Origin: a virus
Virus record (IMG/VR): IMGVR_UViG_3300030419_006331
Coordinates: 1 to 50,831 of that record
DNA: 50,831 nucleotides
Direction: 5' to 3' (one strand)
Under the pieces are notes generated by a model, which was not told the DNA's origin, did no database searches, and saw only the letters and a list, made by a program, of their open reading frames with translations. Made by a program: the position numbers and the translations under genes. Below, one piece after another: positions 43,490 to 50,831 of this stretch (positions are counted from its first letter, which is position 1; each line of letters begins with the position of its first letter).

Positions 43490-45676
43490 ATGGGTTCTAA
43501 TAAAGATAGAATTTGGATTGTCGATTCTGATTTGGTTGGCCCAAAGCGCCGGCGCAATAATCCGGATGGCTTTCATCCCATGGTGCGTGCTCAATGGGGC
43601 GCCCTCGATGATAAGCTCCGTGCAGTTTTAGCCAAATATTATACGGTCTACAATAGTTCTAAAGGGGAAACTTTATGGAACATGGCCAATCCCGGCAACG
43701 CCTACGATGGGGGATCAAACGGGGTGGGGCCCCTCTCCGACCAAGCGACGGATATTGTTTTGAGTCTCTCTACCGAGCCCGGCGCGCATGCCGGCAATAC
43801 CGATTTAACTTTAAGGTCCACAGTTCAGACTAATAAAAATTGGAATGACTATAGTAATCGCGATCCCGCATCCACTAGTTTTATCCACAATGATTTAGAC
43901 AACTTTAACAGCTATATTGAGTCAATCCTGACGCCTACGACAGAATATCACATAGACACCACTTCTGCTCATTATATTCTATCAGCTAATGCTCAAATTC
44001 GAGAAGCCAGTGACGTTACTTGTGAGATTAGCTCCCATTACCAATTTGATATCACCTCCGCGCCACCATACGAGGAGGTTATTGGTGCTGCTGCCCTCCC
44101 TGAGCATATTTTGCCGTCGGCATACATCCTCCAGGGAGAACACCATAACACAAGTTCGACCCCCTTAACTGACTACTCTATTAACTCTATCTCTTTGGAT
44201 GGTAATATAGACTGGTTTGAGGGCTCAACAGCCCAAGAAACCAATGAAGGGGTGTATTACCAGTTGTACGCTGAAGCTGCGCAGTCGCTAGTCGTGGAGG
44301 GTACCGTAGGAGGCGTGGGCCAGAGCCTCGAAAGACTGAAAAACATGGTGGTGTTGCACTCTGATTTGAGTGTGGCTACCCAGATGGGAATCTCGTTAAG
44401 CCCTGTTCCTTTTTATACTAAAATTACGATAGGAGCTGATCCCGACAACGTAACGGGGAAAAGCTCAAATGTACCCATTTACACCATGATTGCCAATCGC
44501 GAAGACACAAAAGATTTTATAGATTACGCTCAGCTTGAAGCAGTTCGTAGCTATTTGGCTAGCCCTGGTCCAACCCAGGATTCTTTTAGGGTCACCCTCC
44601 AGACGCTTAACTCTGCCAATAATGTGTCTGATTTTGATTTCACCACGTCTACCCAAGAATATCCAAGCCTGTATAAGGCTACTCCTACCCTTCGCCCGGG
44701 CCCCAACAATGTTAACTCCTCTCAACTTGATACAATAAACGAACAAAGTCAGGGCGACAACTTTGTGTTGTTGCGGGATTTTGAACGCATGAGTGACGGA
44801 TATCAATTAGATCCCGCCCAAATCACTAATGCGGAAGACCACTTTCGTGATGATGTGGTTGATGTTATCAGGGACTACACCGAAATCTTAGCAGGAACCA
44901 AAGCGCATTCCGAAGTCTTGATGTATATAATCGAGAAGCGCCGACTAACCGACGGCTCCCCCGGACCACTCCTCCAGCGCTTCTTTATTTCGCCAAAATT
45001 TGATCTTCAGGATAACACTCCTATTGTATTTTATGATACGCAGGTTAAATACGGACAGCGTTACAGATATAATATTAAGAAGATCGTAACGGTATTCGGG
45101 AGCACCTATGTTTATGGCCCGGGCAGCTACGAGGTCCTGGGTCCTCCCGACGACATCGAGGATACGCCGCCACCGGAAGATCTCGGCATCCCAGGGTTGG
45201 GAGACAAGGTAGCCTTCCAGGAGATTTTGACCGAAGGCGCAGATGAGTTAGAAGAAACTCAAGATTTGTTTGAAGAACTTCAGGGCATAGGGATTATGGC
45301 CGGAGAGAAGATCGTAGACGAAATCCTTCAGGATTTGCTGACCCAACTCGGGCCCGCCGGTTCCTCGGGCCTTCCGCCCTTTTTAGGTGGAACTGGGCCA
45401 TCCCAGCAGGGCCCGGGCGCTTTTGGATGGGGCCCAGGAGGATTCCAGCCTCCTACACCGCAGGAACCGCCCCAGGGACCTAATATAGGCAACGTCCTTC
45501 CTCAAACGCAGGAGATCCAGCAGCGCGGAGCTTCGCAAGCTGCCGGCCTCGCCGGTCAGGCCGGGGCAGGGGCAAGTCCAGCCGGGGGCGCTCCAAACAG
45601 CTTGAATCGTACCGGCATGAATATCTCTATAAATGTACTCGACATGGAGATAGATTTTGGAGAGCCGGAGATTTAG
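43490..45676 (+). CDS. structural protein with Gly/Pro/Gln-rich C-terminal region (728 aa)
   Basis: The N-terminus (NKDRIWIVDSDLVGPKRRR) is followed by a beta-rich central part. A FN3-like segment, FYDTQVKYGQRYRYNIKKIV...TYVYGPGS, lies near residues 510-545. From about residue 620 the protein is low-complexity (GTGPSQQGPGAFGWGPGG, QQRGASQAAGLAGQAGAG) and then ends with a short ordered tail INVLDMEIDFGEPEI. This layout is typical of an elongated virion protein with a flexible linker. No enzymatic motif is seen. Confidence 0.65.
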   Translation: MGSNKDRIWIVDSDLVGPKRRRNNPDGFHPMVRAQWGALDDKLRAVLAKYYTVYNSSKGETLWNMANPGNAYDGGSNGVGPLSDQATDIVLSLSTEPGAHAGNTDLTLRSTVQTNKNWNDYSNRDPASTSFIHNDLDNFNSYIESILTPTTEYHIDTTSAHYILSANAQIREASDVTCEISSHYQFDITSAPPYEEVIGAAALPEHILPSAYILQGEHHNTSSTPLTDYSINSISLDGNIDWFEGSTAQETNEGVYYQLYAEAAQSLVVEGTVGGVGQSLERLKNMVVLHSDLSVATQMGISLSPVPFYTKITIGADPDNVTGKSSNVPIYTMIANREDTKDFIDYAQLEAVRSYLASPGPTQDSFRVTLQTLNSANNVSDFDFTTSTQEYPSLYKATPTLRPGPNNVNSSQLDTINEQSQGDNFVLLRDFERMSDGYQLDPAQITNAEDHFRDDVVDVIRDYTEILAGTKAHSEVLMYIIEKRRLTDGSPGPLLQRFFISPKFDLQDNTPIVFYDTQVKYGQRYRYNIKKIVTVFGSTYVYGPGSYEVLGPPDDIEDTPPPEDLGIPGLGDKVAFQEILTEGADELEETQDLFEELQGIGIMAGEKIVDEILQDLLTQLGPAGSSGLPPFLGGTGPSQQGPGAFGWGPGGFQPPTPQEPPQGPNIGNVLPQTQEIQQRGASQAAGLAGQAGAGASPAGGAPNSLNRTGMNISINVLDMEIDFGEPEI

Positions 45677-45679
45677 AAA

Positions 45680-46660
45680 ATGCCTACTAATTTTCGTCCA
45701 TATGTTTCTACACTGGAGCCATCCGATCTCACCCCCCAGATCGAGGAGGACTCGATCGAGGAGGAGCGCCAGGGCCCCGAGGGCGTCGGGAACCTCATAG
45801 TACGAACCGCAGAAGTGACCGTAGTCCACGGTCCGGTTTTTAATACCATGGTAATCCCATATGTGAATGGGGGTCTGGATACCATTGTGGTGGACTTGCC
45901 CGGTCTCCCACCCGAAATTTCTTTCTATCCTTTTAAGAACATAAACAACCGAATAGAGATTTTGTTAAATTCTAACACGGGACGAGTAGAACGCACCCCC
46001 ATAGCGATCTCGGCAGCAGATCAGTCTTTCTTTGAGGATTATTATCTGCTTCAAACCGGAGTGTCTAAGACGTATACTCAAATGATTCAGAATAACCTAA
46101 AGATAGAGTTTGCAAAAGATGATCCCCCCAAAATATATGAGATTTATCGCCTGACAGAGGCACCCACCGCTTATACCGATTTTGCAGGCGCACTGCTACA
46201 GAGAGTCGAGCCGGAATACGGAATTCCTGGTGCTCTTGTAGATCAGATTGTGCCTAATACGAAATATTACTATTGTGCTCGAACCCTAGATAAGCATAAT
46301 AATATTTCTAATCCCACTTTTGTTTATGAGCTACAGCTAGTCGACAACAACGGCCAGATCTTTTTAGATCAAAAGGTCTATATTTTCCCGACGCCGCAAC
46401 CAACAGCGGTTCAGCCCGGCCGCCGGTTTGTCTATGTGGAGCCAGCACTCACACAGGTAACCCTTCCAGACGCGTCCGTGGACAGTATAAACGATATAGG
46501 CCTTAATAGTCTCCCGCCATCTAGTATACTAGGGGAGGACGACGTCGACCCAATATGGGAAAAAGACTTTAAATTGCGGGTCATTAGCAAGAAGACCGGC
46601 AGAAAATTAGACTTAAATATTAAATTTAAAAACTCGGGAATAGTAAATCAAACCGAATAA
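45680..46660 (+). CDS. structural protein with FN3-like domain (326 aa)
   Basis: Starts 3 bp after the previous gene. The N-terminus is acidic (QIEEDSIEEERQGPEG, from two near-identical 14-bp units). The middle holds a FN3-like domain: YEIYRLTEAPTAYTDFAG...NTKYYYCARTLDKHNNISNPTFVYELQL. A similar Y-x-Y/C segment is present in the preceding protein, so both may share a domain type. The C-terminus is DFKLRVISKKTGRKLDLNIKFK, a beta hairpin. Virion protein by position. Confidence 0.65.
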   Translation: MPTNFRPYVSTLEPSDLTPQIEEDSIEEERQGPEGVGNLIVRTAEVTVVHGPVFNTMVIPYVNGGLDTIVVDLPGLPPEISFYPFKNINNRIEILLNSNTGRVERTPIAISAADQSFFEDYYLLQTGVSKTYTQMIQNNLKIEFAKDDPPKIYEIYRLTEAPTAYTDFAGALLQRVEPEYGIPGALVDQIVPNTKYYYCARTLDKHNNISNPTFVYELQLVDNNGQIFLDQKVYIFPTPQPTAVQPGRRFVYVEPALTQVTLPDASVDSINDIGLNSLPPSSILGEDDVDPIWEKDFKLRVISKKTGRKLDLNIKFKNSGIVNQTE

Positions 46661-46698
46661 TACATTTAATACTATTTATATGCAGAGGATATAACATT
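46661..46698 (+). other. 38-bp gap before the 316-aa structural gene
   Basis: The gap contains the ribosome site AGAGGAT for the gene at 46699 and TATTTATA (46673-46680), an A/T-rich element. TATTTATA reads TATAAATA on the - strand, but no - strand gene follows. I see no clear + strand promoter. Confidence 0.35.
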
Positions 46699-47649
46699 AT
46701 GGGATTCTTAGATAACTCCGGCGACATCATTTTAGATGCCGTTTTGACTGATTTGGGGCGCAAAAGATTGGCGCAAGGAAATGGCAGCTTTCGCATCACC
46801 AAGTTTGCCTTAGGCGATGACGAGATCGATTACGGGCTGTACGACAAGGACAACATTAGCGGCTCTGCTTATTATGATATCAATATCTTGCAGACCCCGG
46901 TTCTGGAAGCCTTCACCAATAACATGTCTAGCATGAAGTCGCGGCTCCTCTCGATCGCCCGCACGGATTTGTTATATCTCCCAGTTATCAATATCTTCAA
47001 TGAAGGAGACTCTGCTCTCAATTCTACGTTCAGTAATTACATGGTCTTGGTAGACGAGACCACGGTGGATGCTCTTGAAGTCGGGAAAAACGTTTTAGAG
47101 GAGGGGATCCTGAACGGATTCCAGCCTCAGAATGGAAACAACCTTGTTCGTGCCGACCAGGGTCTCAATACTAAAGAGATTTCTAAAGACGCCCCTATTA
47201 GCCCGGTACTTTTAGAGACCCAGTATTTTGTTCAAATCGATAACCGGCTCGGGTTTTTGACTAGCCCTAGCAACGCCGGCGAAGGAGTGGCAACCAATCG
47301 AGCCGGCTTCCAGCCTACTTCGATTGATGATGACAACATTGCAACGTATTTATTTACAACAGCCGACAATACAGGCGTTGTAAGGCGCCTTGGAACTGGA
47401 GAGGCCTCGGCAGTCCTCGGCCCCAACGGGACCAGAGTGTCGCTGAAGCTGGCCGCATCTTTAGATCTGCGAACGAGCACCTTCTTGTTTGATCGACTGG
47501 GAACCCAGGGGGTTACAAACATTACTAGCAAGACCGAGACACTTCTTGCGGCTGACTACAAGTTTATTGATTCTACGATGCGAGTATCGGGAATAACAAC
47601 AGGCTATACTCTTGACATTCCAGTAAGATTTGTTAAGAAGACTAGTTAG
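46699..47649 (+). CDS. virion protein with LTxxGxxLxxG N-terminal module (316 aa)
   Basis: The first 50 residues (ILDAVLTDLGRKRLAQGNGS, KFALGDDEIDYGLY) match in pattern the N-terminus of the protein at 39892, an adaptor-like module I associate with virion proteins of large T4-type phages. The rest is beta-rich with VIYFVQIDNRLGFLTSP-like strands and a C-terminal MRVSGITTGYTLDIPVRFVKK. The ATG follows AGAGGATATAACATT. Its place before two modular tail proteins supports a tail/fibre-attachment role. Confidence 0.65.
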   Translation: MGFLDNSGDIILDAVLTDLGRKRLAQGNGSFRITKFALGDDEIDYGLYDKDNISGSAYYDINILQTPVLEAFTNNMSSMKSRLLSIARTDLLYLPVINIFNEGDSALNSTFSNYMVLVDETTVDALEVGKNVLEEGILNGFQPQNGNNLVRADQGLNTKEISKDAPISPVLLETQYFVQIDNRLGFLTSPSNAGEGVATNRAGFQPTSIDDDNIATYLFTTADNTGVVRRLGTGEASAVLGPNGTRVSLKLAASLDLRTSTFLFDRLGTQGVTNITSKTETLLAADYKFIDSTMRVSGITTGYTLDIPVRFVKKTS

Positions 47650-47666
47650 GGATAGGGAATAATATA

Positions 47667-48728
47667 ATGGCTACATCGTTTAAAAGTTTTGATGACAACA
47701 GCACTGCCATAACGCGCAATTTGCTGCATGAGGCGATCCCAATCACTGGAAGCATTGTTTCGGGAACGTATAACGACCTTAATATTAAGAATTATTCTCA
47801 CGGCATGTTTCAGTCGGTTTATGATTACCCCTATTTGAGTTCCTCCGCTAACCACATTTTTGATCTTACTGCGGGATATGCGGCAGATTCTCATTTGGTC
47901 GCCGCCGGCAATGTGCAGAATGCTAAAAAGATTAACATTTACAACGAAATGGCGCAGGTTCTTGTGGGTTATGATGAAACCGGTGCTATTCGTAAATTTG
48001 ATGAGGATGGGGATTTTGCCTCAGTTGGAACAAAGATTAAGGAGGCGTATTTCGTTAACTTTACGCGCCTTCTTTCTAAGGATGAGATTAAGAAAGGATC
48101 CTTCACACTAACTTTAGGGGCTGGTAACACTTATGCTGCACCCTTTGGTGCCAACACCATTGATTTAACGGATAAGTCCGGATCGAATGGGTATAAGGTA
48201 AATTCCCCCGCGGGCGAATACGGCATCCTTTATGCGACGGGCTCTGCCTTAGCCGGTGCTAGTGTAGATTCTTCCGGCTATGTCCCCGCCGGGCTTCTCT
48301 ATTATCAAGCCGGCATTGCGGTGGTAACCGCATCGGTCTTCGGAGGCCTCCTCACCACGGCCGCCGATATGGATGCTGCCGGGAATGAGATTGATGCTAT
48401 TCTCACCGGCTCATCAATCTCAGGAAACTGCGATGCCCTAAGACACCGTATGCAAAACATTTCCTTTAATAACACCGTCGAGCTGAACTCCACGATCTAT
48501 TATTGCCGAGTCAACAACACAGACTTTAACTATTCTAGCAATCCCACTTATCTCTCCAGTAGCAAGATAGTGGTGAAAAACAGTTGGGATGATCAGCCAG
48601 TAACTTATATGACATCTGTCGGTCTCTATTCCCCTGATAATGAGTTACTGGCCGTAGCTAAGCTCTCAGAACCCCTGAAGAAGGATCCGGCAACGGAGTT
48701 TACACTGAGGGTAAGACTAGACTACTAG
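47667..48728 (+). CDS. virion protein with shared C-terminal module 1 (353 aa)
   Basis: The ATG is preceded by AGGGAATAATATA. The C-terminal 60 residues (YYCRVNNTDFNYSSNPTY, KIVVKNSWDDQP, SVGLYSPDNELLAVAKLSEPLKK, FTLRVRLDY) form a module that recurs at the end of the next protein with the same order of strands. The N-terminal part is beta-rich and glycine-rich (GDFASVGTKIKEAYFVNFTRLLSKDEIKKG). Structural virion protein, probably of a tail or its appendages. Confidence 0.65.
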   Translation: MATSFKSFDDNSTAITRNLLHEAIPITGSIVSGTYNDLNIKNYSHGMFQSVYDYPYLSSSANHIFDLTAGYAADSHLVAAGNVQNAKKINIYNEMAQVLVGYDETGAIRKFDEDGDFASVGTKIKEAYFVNFTRLLSKDEIKKGSFTLTLGAGNTYAAPFGANTIDLTDKSGSNGYKVNSPAGEYGILYATGSALAGASVDSSGYVPAGLLYYQAGIAVVTASVFGGLLTTAADMDAAGNEIDAILTGSSISGNCDALRHRMQNISFNNTVELNSTIYYCRVNNTDFNYSSNPTYLSSSKIVVKNSWDDQPVTYMTSVGLYSPDNELLAVAKLSEPLKKDPATEFTLRVRLDY

Positions 48729-48749
48729 TGCTAGCGGTACGGTTATGTT

Positions 48750-49970
48750 ATGTCATTGTATAGGTTTAACGCCAACGACGTTTTTGTAAACACCGTAAAG
48801 TTATACCCCAGCATTCATTTCACTATCTATAGTGGGTCGGCCTATTACAATAATACTCCTAATATTTCGGGCGCCTTCGCCGACCCGATCCGCCTGACAA
48901 ACGCGGGCAACATTTCATTATATGAACTAAATATCGACCGCGCTATTTCTTCTACTGGTCGCATGATTGGAGCCGCCGAAGACAAGGGCCTGATCTATCC
49001 CTGGGTGGTAAAGAATGGCACACGCATAGGATTCAGAACCACTTCAGAAGCTGTCTGGAATGAAACCGATTATGGAAACCTTATTACGAGTTCTTATCCA
49101 TGGGTGGCTACAATTACAAAAGAGTTTTGGTCATCCACCACGCCTCGATTTGATCAAAACCCAGTTTATGTTAGCGAAGACGATGCTACTGGCTCAGTCT
49201 CCCACATCTTAGCTCTGAAAAACACTATCAATAACTACCAATATATTAACCCTAATTTTGCTTATTCCTCGCCTGCGCGCAGTTTTGATAGCATTGATCT
49301 GGGGTTGGTGAGTATACCCACATCATTTTATGGATCTCAGATCCAAAAGGGCACCATTGACTTACGTTTTTATGTGACAGGTACATTGGTGGGCCGAGCC
49401 CAGGATACCAATCGGGATGGATCACTTTATGAAACCTATGGAACCAATTCTGGATCGCTTATTGGCTTAGCGCTGTATAATGAGGGATTTCTTATCCTTA
49501 CCGCATCCCATGCTCTTTCGCCCATACAGGATAACTATGTTGGTGCAGCGCTCGACAATCCTAAGTGGATCTATTTTGCTCAGTCTATTTCAGGAAGCAT
49601 CACTGCGCCCAGCTCTTCTTTTACTATGCAGATGAGCGGCACTACTACGACCCAGACGTTAACCATGTTTGCTACAGCCCCCAAGGGACAGTTGAATCAA
49701 TCTAACAACCCCACGTTTACCAAATATTCGACGGCGATCCCCGCGGCGACTGGGTCCAAAACTTATCTTGAAAACAACAAGATTGAAATCAAGAATGTCG
49801 TTAGCTCTTCCTATGCGGATCCTACTGGTTCGTTTGAAAAAGTAACGTATATTTCTAAGATAGGTATCTATGACAAGAATAGAAACTTAATCGGAGTGGC
49901 CAAGGTAGCCACACCCTACAAGAAGACTGTAGAAAGAGATTTTACGTTTAAAGTAAAAGTCGATCTCTGA
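48750..49970 (+). CDS. virion protein with shared C-terminal module 2 (406 aa)
   Basis: The ATG at 48750 follows GGTTATGTT. The end KIEIKNVVSS, YISKIGIYDKNRNLIGVAKVATPYKK, FTFKVKVDL parallels the C-terminus of the preceding protein, and both have an N-x-S-x-NPTF/Y segment shortly before it. The upstream part differs and is beta-rich (LSVISTSFYGSQIQKGTIDLRFYV-like). The pair probably arose by duplication of the C-terminal domain and may attach to the same partner. No receptor-binding or enzyme motif is visible. Confidence 0.65.
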   Translation: MSLYRFNANDVFVNTVKLYPSIHFTIYSGSAYYNNTPNISGAFADPIRLTNAGNISLYELNIDRAISSTGRMIGAAEDKGLIYPWVVKNGTRIGFRTTSEAVWNETDYGNLITSSYPWVATITKEFWSSTTPRFDQNPVYVSEDDATGSVSHILALKNTINNYQYINPNFAYSSPARSFDSIDLGLVSIPTSFYGSQIQKGTIDLRFYVTGTLVGRAQDTNRDGSLYETYGTNSGSLIGLALYNEGFLILTASHALSPIQDNYVGAALDNPKWIYFAQSISGSITAPSSSFTMQMSGTTTTQTLTMFATAPKGQLNQSNNPTFTKYSTAIPAATGSKTYLENNKIEIKNVVSSSYADPTGSFEKVTYISKIGIYDKNRNLIGVAKVATPYKKTVERDFTFKVKVDL

Positions 49971-49984
49971 TATCATAGAGAGAT

Positions 49985-50176
49985 ATGGAATCGATTGATA
50001 GAGAAACACGGCGACGTATTCGGAACCTAGAAAAAACTGCATCCGACCTGCGCGCTTTGGTAGACACTCTCCAGATAGCACTCCGACGCGCCCATCAAGT
50101 CTTAGAAGAAGGGAGCGAAGATTACGAGTATGTATTCGCTCAGTCGGCTAAGTGGGCCATGAATGAAAAAATATAG
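49985..50176 (+). CDS. small helical protein (63 aa), function unknown
   Basis: Preceded by AGAGAG (14 bp gap). The sequence RRRIRNLEKTASDLRALVDTLQIALRRAHQVLEE is a heptad-like coiled coil with a basic N-terminus, followed by a short acidic end. No family is recognised. It overlaps the GTG of the next gene by one base. Confidence 0.6.
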   Translation: MESIDRETRRRIRNLEKTASDLRALVDTLQIALRRAHQVLEEGSEDYEYVFAQSAKWAMNEKI

Positions 50177-50394
50177 TGACCTTTCGAGAGGAAATAATAA
50201 CAGAACTTTATCGTTCAATACGAGACTCTATTAGTGAGTTTTTGTGGGTCGAGCGTAAGAAAAATACGGTAGTGTTATACCGCAGATTTGATGGCTCGGA
50301 TCTTAAAAAAATAACCCTATCCTTCCGCATTAAAATAGAAGATTCCGATATTGAGATGATTGATCCGGCCCAAGGATTAGAGGGAGACAAGTGA
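50176..50394 (+). CDS. small protein of unknown function (72 aa)
   Basis: The GTG start shares a base with the preceding stop (TAGTG). The protein has a helix (IITELYRSIRDSISEFLW) followed by beta strands (TVVLYRRFDG, KITLSFRIKIEDSDIEM). No motif is recognised. It overlaps the next gene by 4 bp (GTGA). The gene is accepted because it fits the tight chain of overlapping genes. Confidence 0.6.
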   Translation: MTFREEIITELYRSIRDSISEFLWVERKKNTVVLYRRFDGSDLKKITLSFRIKIEDSDIEMIDPAQGLEGDK

Positions 50395-50615
50395 TTTCAA
50401 AACCAGAGATTAGTCGCAATCGTCATTTATTAAAGACTTTCACCTGGCGCGCAGTGGGAACCCTGGACACGATTGCTCTAGGGTGGCTTGTGTCCGGAGA
50501 TGCGACGGTGGGGCTTACCATTGGCTCTTTAGAAGTTCTCACAAAGATGATATTGTACTATGCTCATGAGCGGGTATGGTATAAGATAGACTTTGGGGTG
50601 AAGAGGAATAAATGA
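50391..50615 (+). CDS. DUF2061-like small membrane protein
   Basis: A 74-residue protein with the family pattern SRNRHLLKTFTWRAVGTLDTIALGWLVSGD...GLTIGSLEVLTKMILYYAHERVWYKI. It has two hydrophobic segments (GTLDTIALGWLV and TVGLTIGSLEVLTKMILYY) and a conserved HERVW end, so it should sit in the inner membrane. DUF2061 proteins are widespread in bacteria and phages but have no established function. The GTG overlaps the preceding stop (GTGA), and the stop overlaps the next ATG (ATGA). Confidence 0.85.
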   Translation: MISKPEISRNRHLLKTFTWRAVGTLDTIALGWLVSGDATVGLTIGSLEVLTKMILYYAHERVWYKIDFGVKRNK

Positions 50616-50831
50616 TTTTAGGAATAGACGTTTCAACCAGTATTACTGGTTACACCCTGCTAGATGAGGCAGGCAAAATTATAGAGTGCGGCCATATCGA
50701 TATGCGTAAAGAGAAGAACTTCTTTAAGAAGGCAACTCTTGTTGAAGATGCGCTAGCTCAGATCACTGGCTACACCACCATTCAGGCCGTATATATTGAG
50801 CAGCCGTTTTTGTTTTTCAAGTCTGGCGGCT
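50612..50831 (+). CDS. RuvC-like Holliday-junction resolvase (N-terminal part)
   Basis: The ATG at 50612 overlaps the DUF2061 stop (ATGA). The frame stays open to the right edge (about 73 residues). It begins ILGIDVSTSITGYTLLD, the first strand and loop of the RNase H-like RuvC fold with the catalytic Asp5, and continues to YIEQPF, the second acidic motif (Glu). Phage RuvC-like proteins cut branched DNA during replication and packaging. The C-terminal catalytic residues lie beyond the window. Confidence 0.78.
   Translation, partial: MILGIDVSTSITGYTLLDEAGKIIECGHIDMRKEKNFFKKATLVEDALAQITGYTTIQAVYIEQPFLFFKSGG

Noticed and set aside
45733-45765. Short tandem GATCGAGGAGGA units
   Set aside because: Only two units, and they encode the acidic IEED-type repeat at the N-terminus of the structural protein; this is coding sequence, not a regulatory iteron or origin.
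46673-46680. TATAAATA on the - strand (TATTTATA on +)
   Set aside because: It matches the T4 late element but points away from all genes; no - strand gene lies downstream, so it is probably chance A/T-rich sequence.
1-50831. tRNA genes and insertion sequences
   Set aside because: No cloverleaf-like gap large enough for a tRNA and no transposase or terminal inverted repeats were seen; nearly all sequence is accounted for by overlapping + strand genes.

Overview
The window looks like a continuous stretch of a large, tailed, contractile-tail (myovirus) phage genome of the T4 superfamily. Every gene I can support lies on the + strand. Genes are packed with ATGA or TAATG overlaps, and the only longer non-coding gaps are about 40-60 bp. 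The diagnostic T4-type genes are a gp55-like late sigma factor, a gp25-like and a gp6-like baseplate wedge protein, and a lysozyme-like (amidase) hub protein. No tRNA, CRISPR array, transposase or integrase was seen. The host cannot be read from the sequence; an aquatic Gram-negative host is plausible because the glycan genes are LPS/O-antigen-like, but this is inference.

Layout. (1) 1-1734: the tail end of a possible PhoH-like gene, a small unknown protein, an HExxH metallopeptidase and a Cas4/RecB-like PD-(D/E)XK nuclease with four cysteines placed as for an Fe-S cluster. (2) 1743-15476: a 13.7-kb cassette of 19 collinear genes for making and decorating a glycan. It has seven glycosyltransferases (GT-B, GT-A, CgeB-like and three GT9/heptosyltransferase-like), an HldD-like epimerase, separate HldE-type adenylyltransferase and kinase proteins, a HAD phosphatase, a cupin, four sulfotransferases and three methyltransferases. 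(3) 15537-17438: a small cluster around the gp55-like sigma factor, with a zinc-ribbon protein and a conserved-looking membrane protein. (4) 17428-49970: a 32-kb tail/baseplate module. It starts with an amidase hub protein, passes through gp25 and gp6, includes proteins of 1737 and 3215 residues, and ends with several modular virion proteins that share domains. (5) 49985-50831: small proteins, a DUF2061 membrane protein and the start of a RuvC-like resolvase.

How it works together. The glycan cassette carries recognisable ADP-heptose steps (kinase, adenylyltransferase, epimerase, candidate phosphatase) together with GT9-type transferases, so heptose transfer is a reasonable prediction. The sulfotransferases and FkbM/SAM methyltransferases would then modify the sugar chain. 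The target is unknown: it could be the host surface (superinfection exclusion, LPS remodelling), the virion itself, or DNA. A 27-bp perfect direct repeat around one sulfotransferase gene, together with a broken copy of the start of the cupin gene, shows that the cassette has been rearranged recently. The gp55-like sigma factor sits directly between this cassette and the late structural genes.
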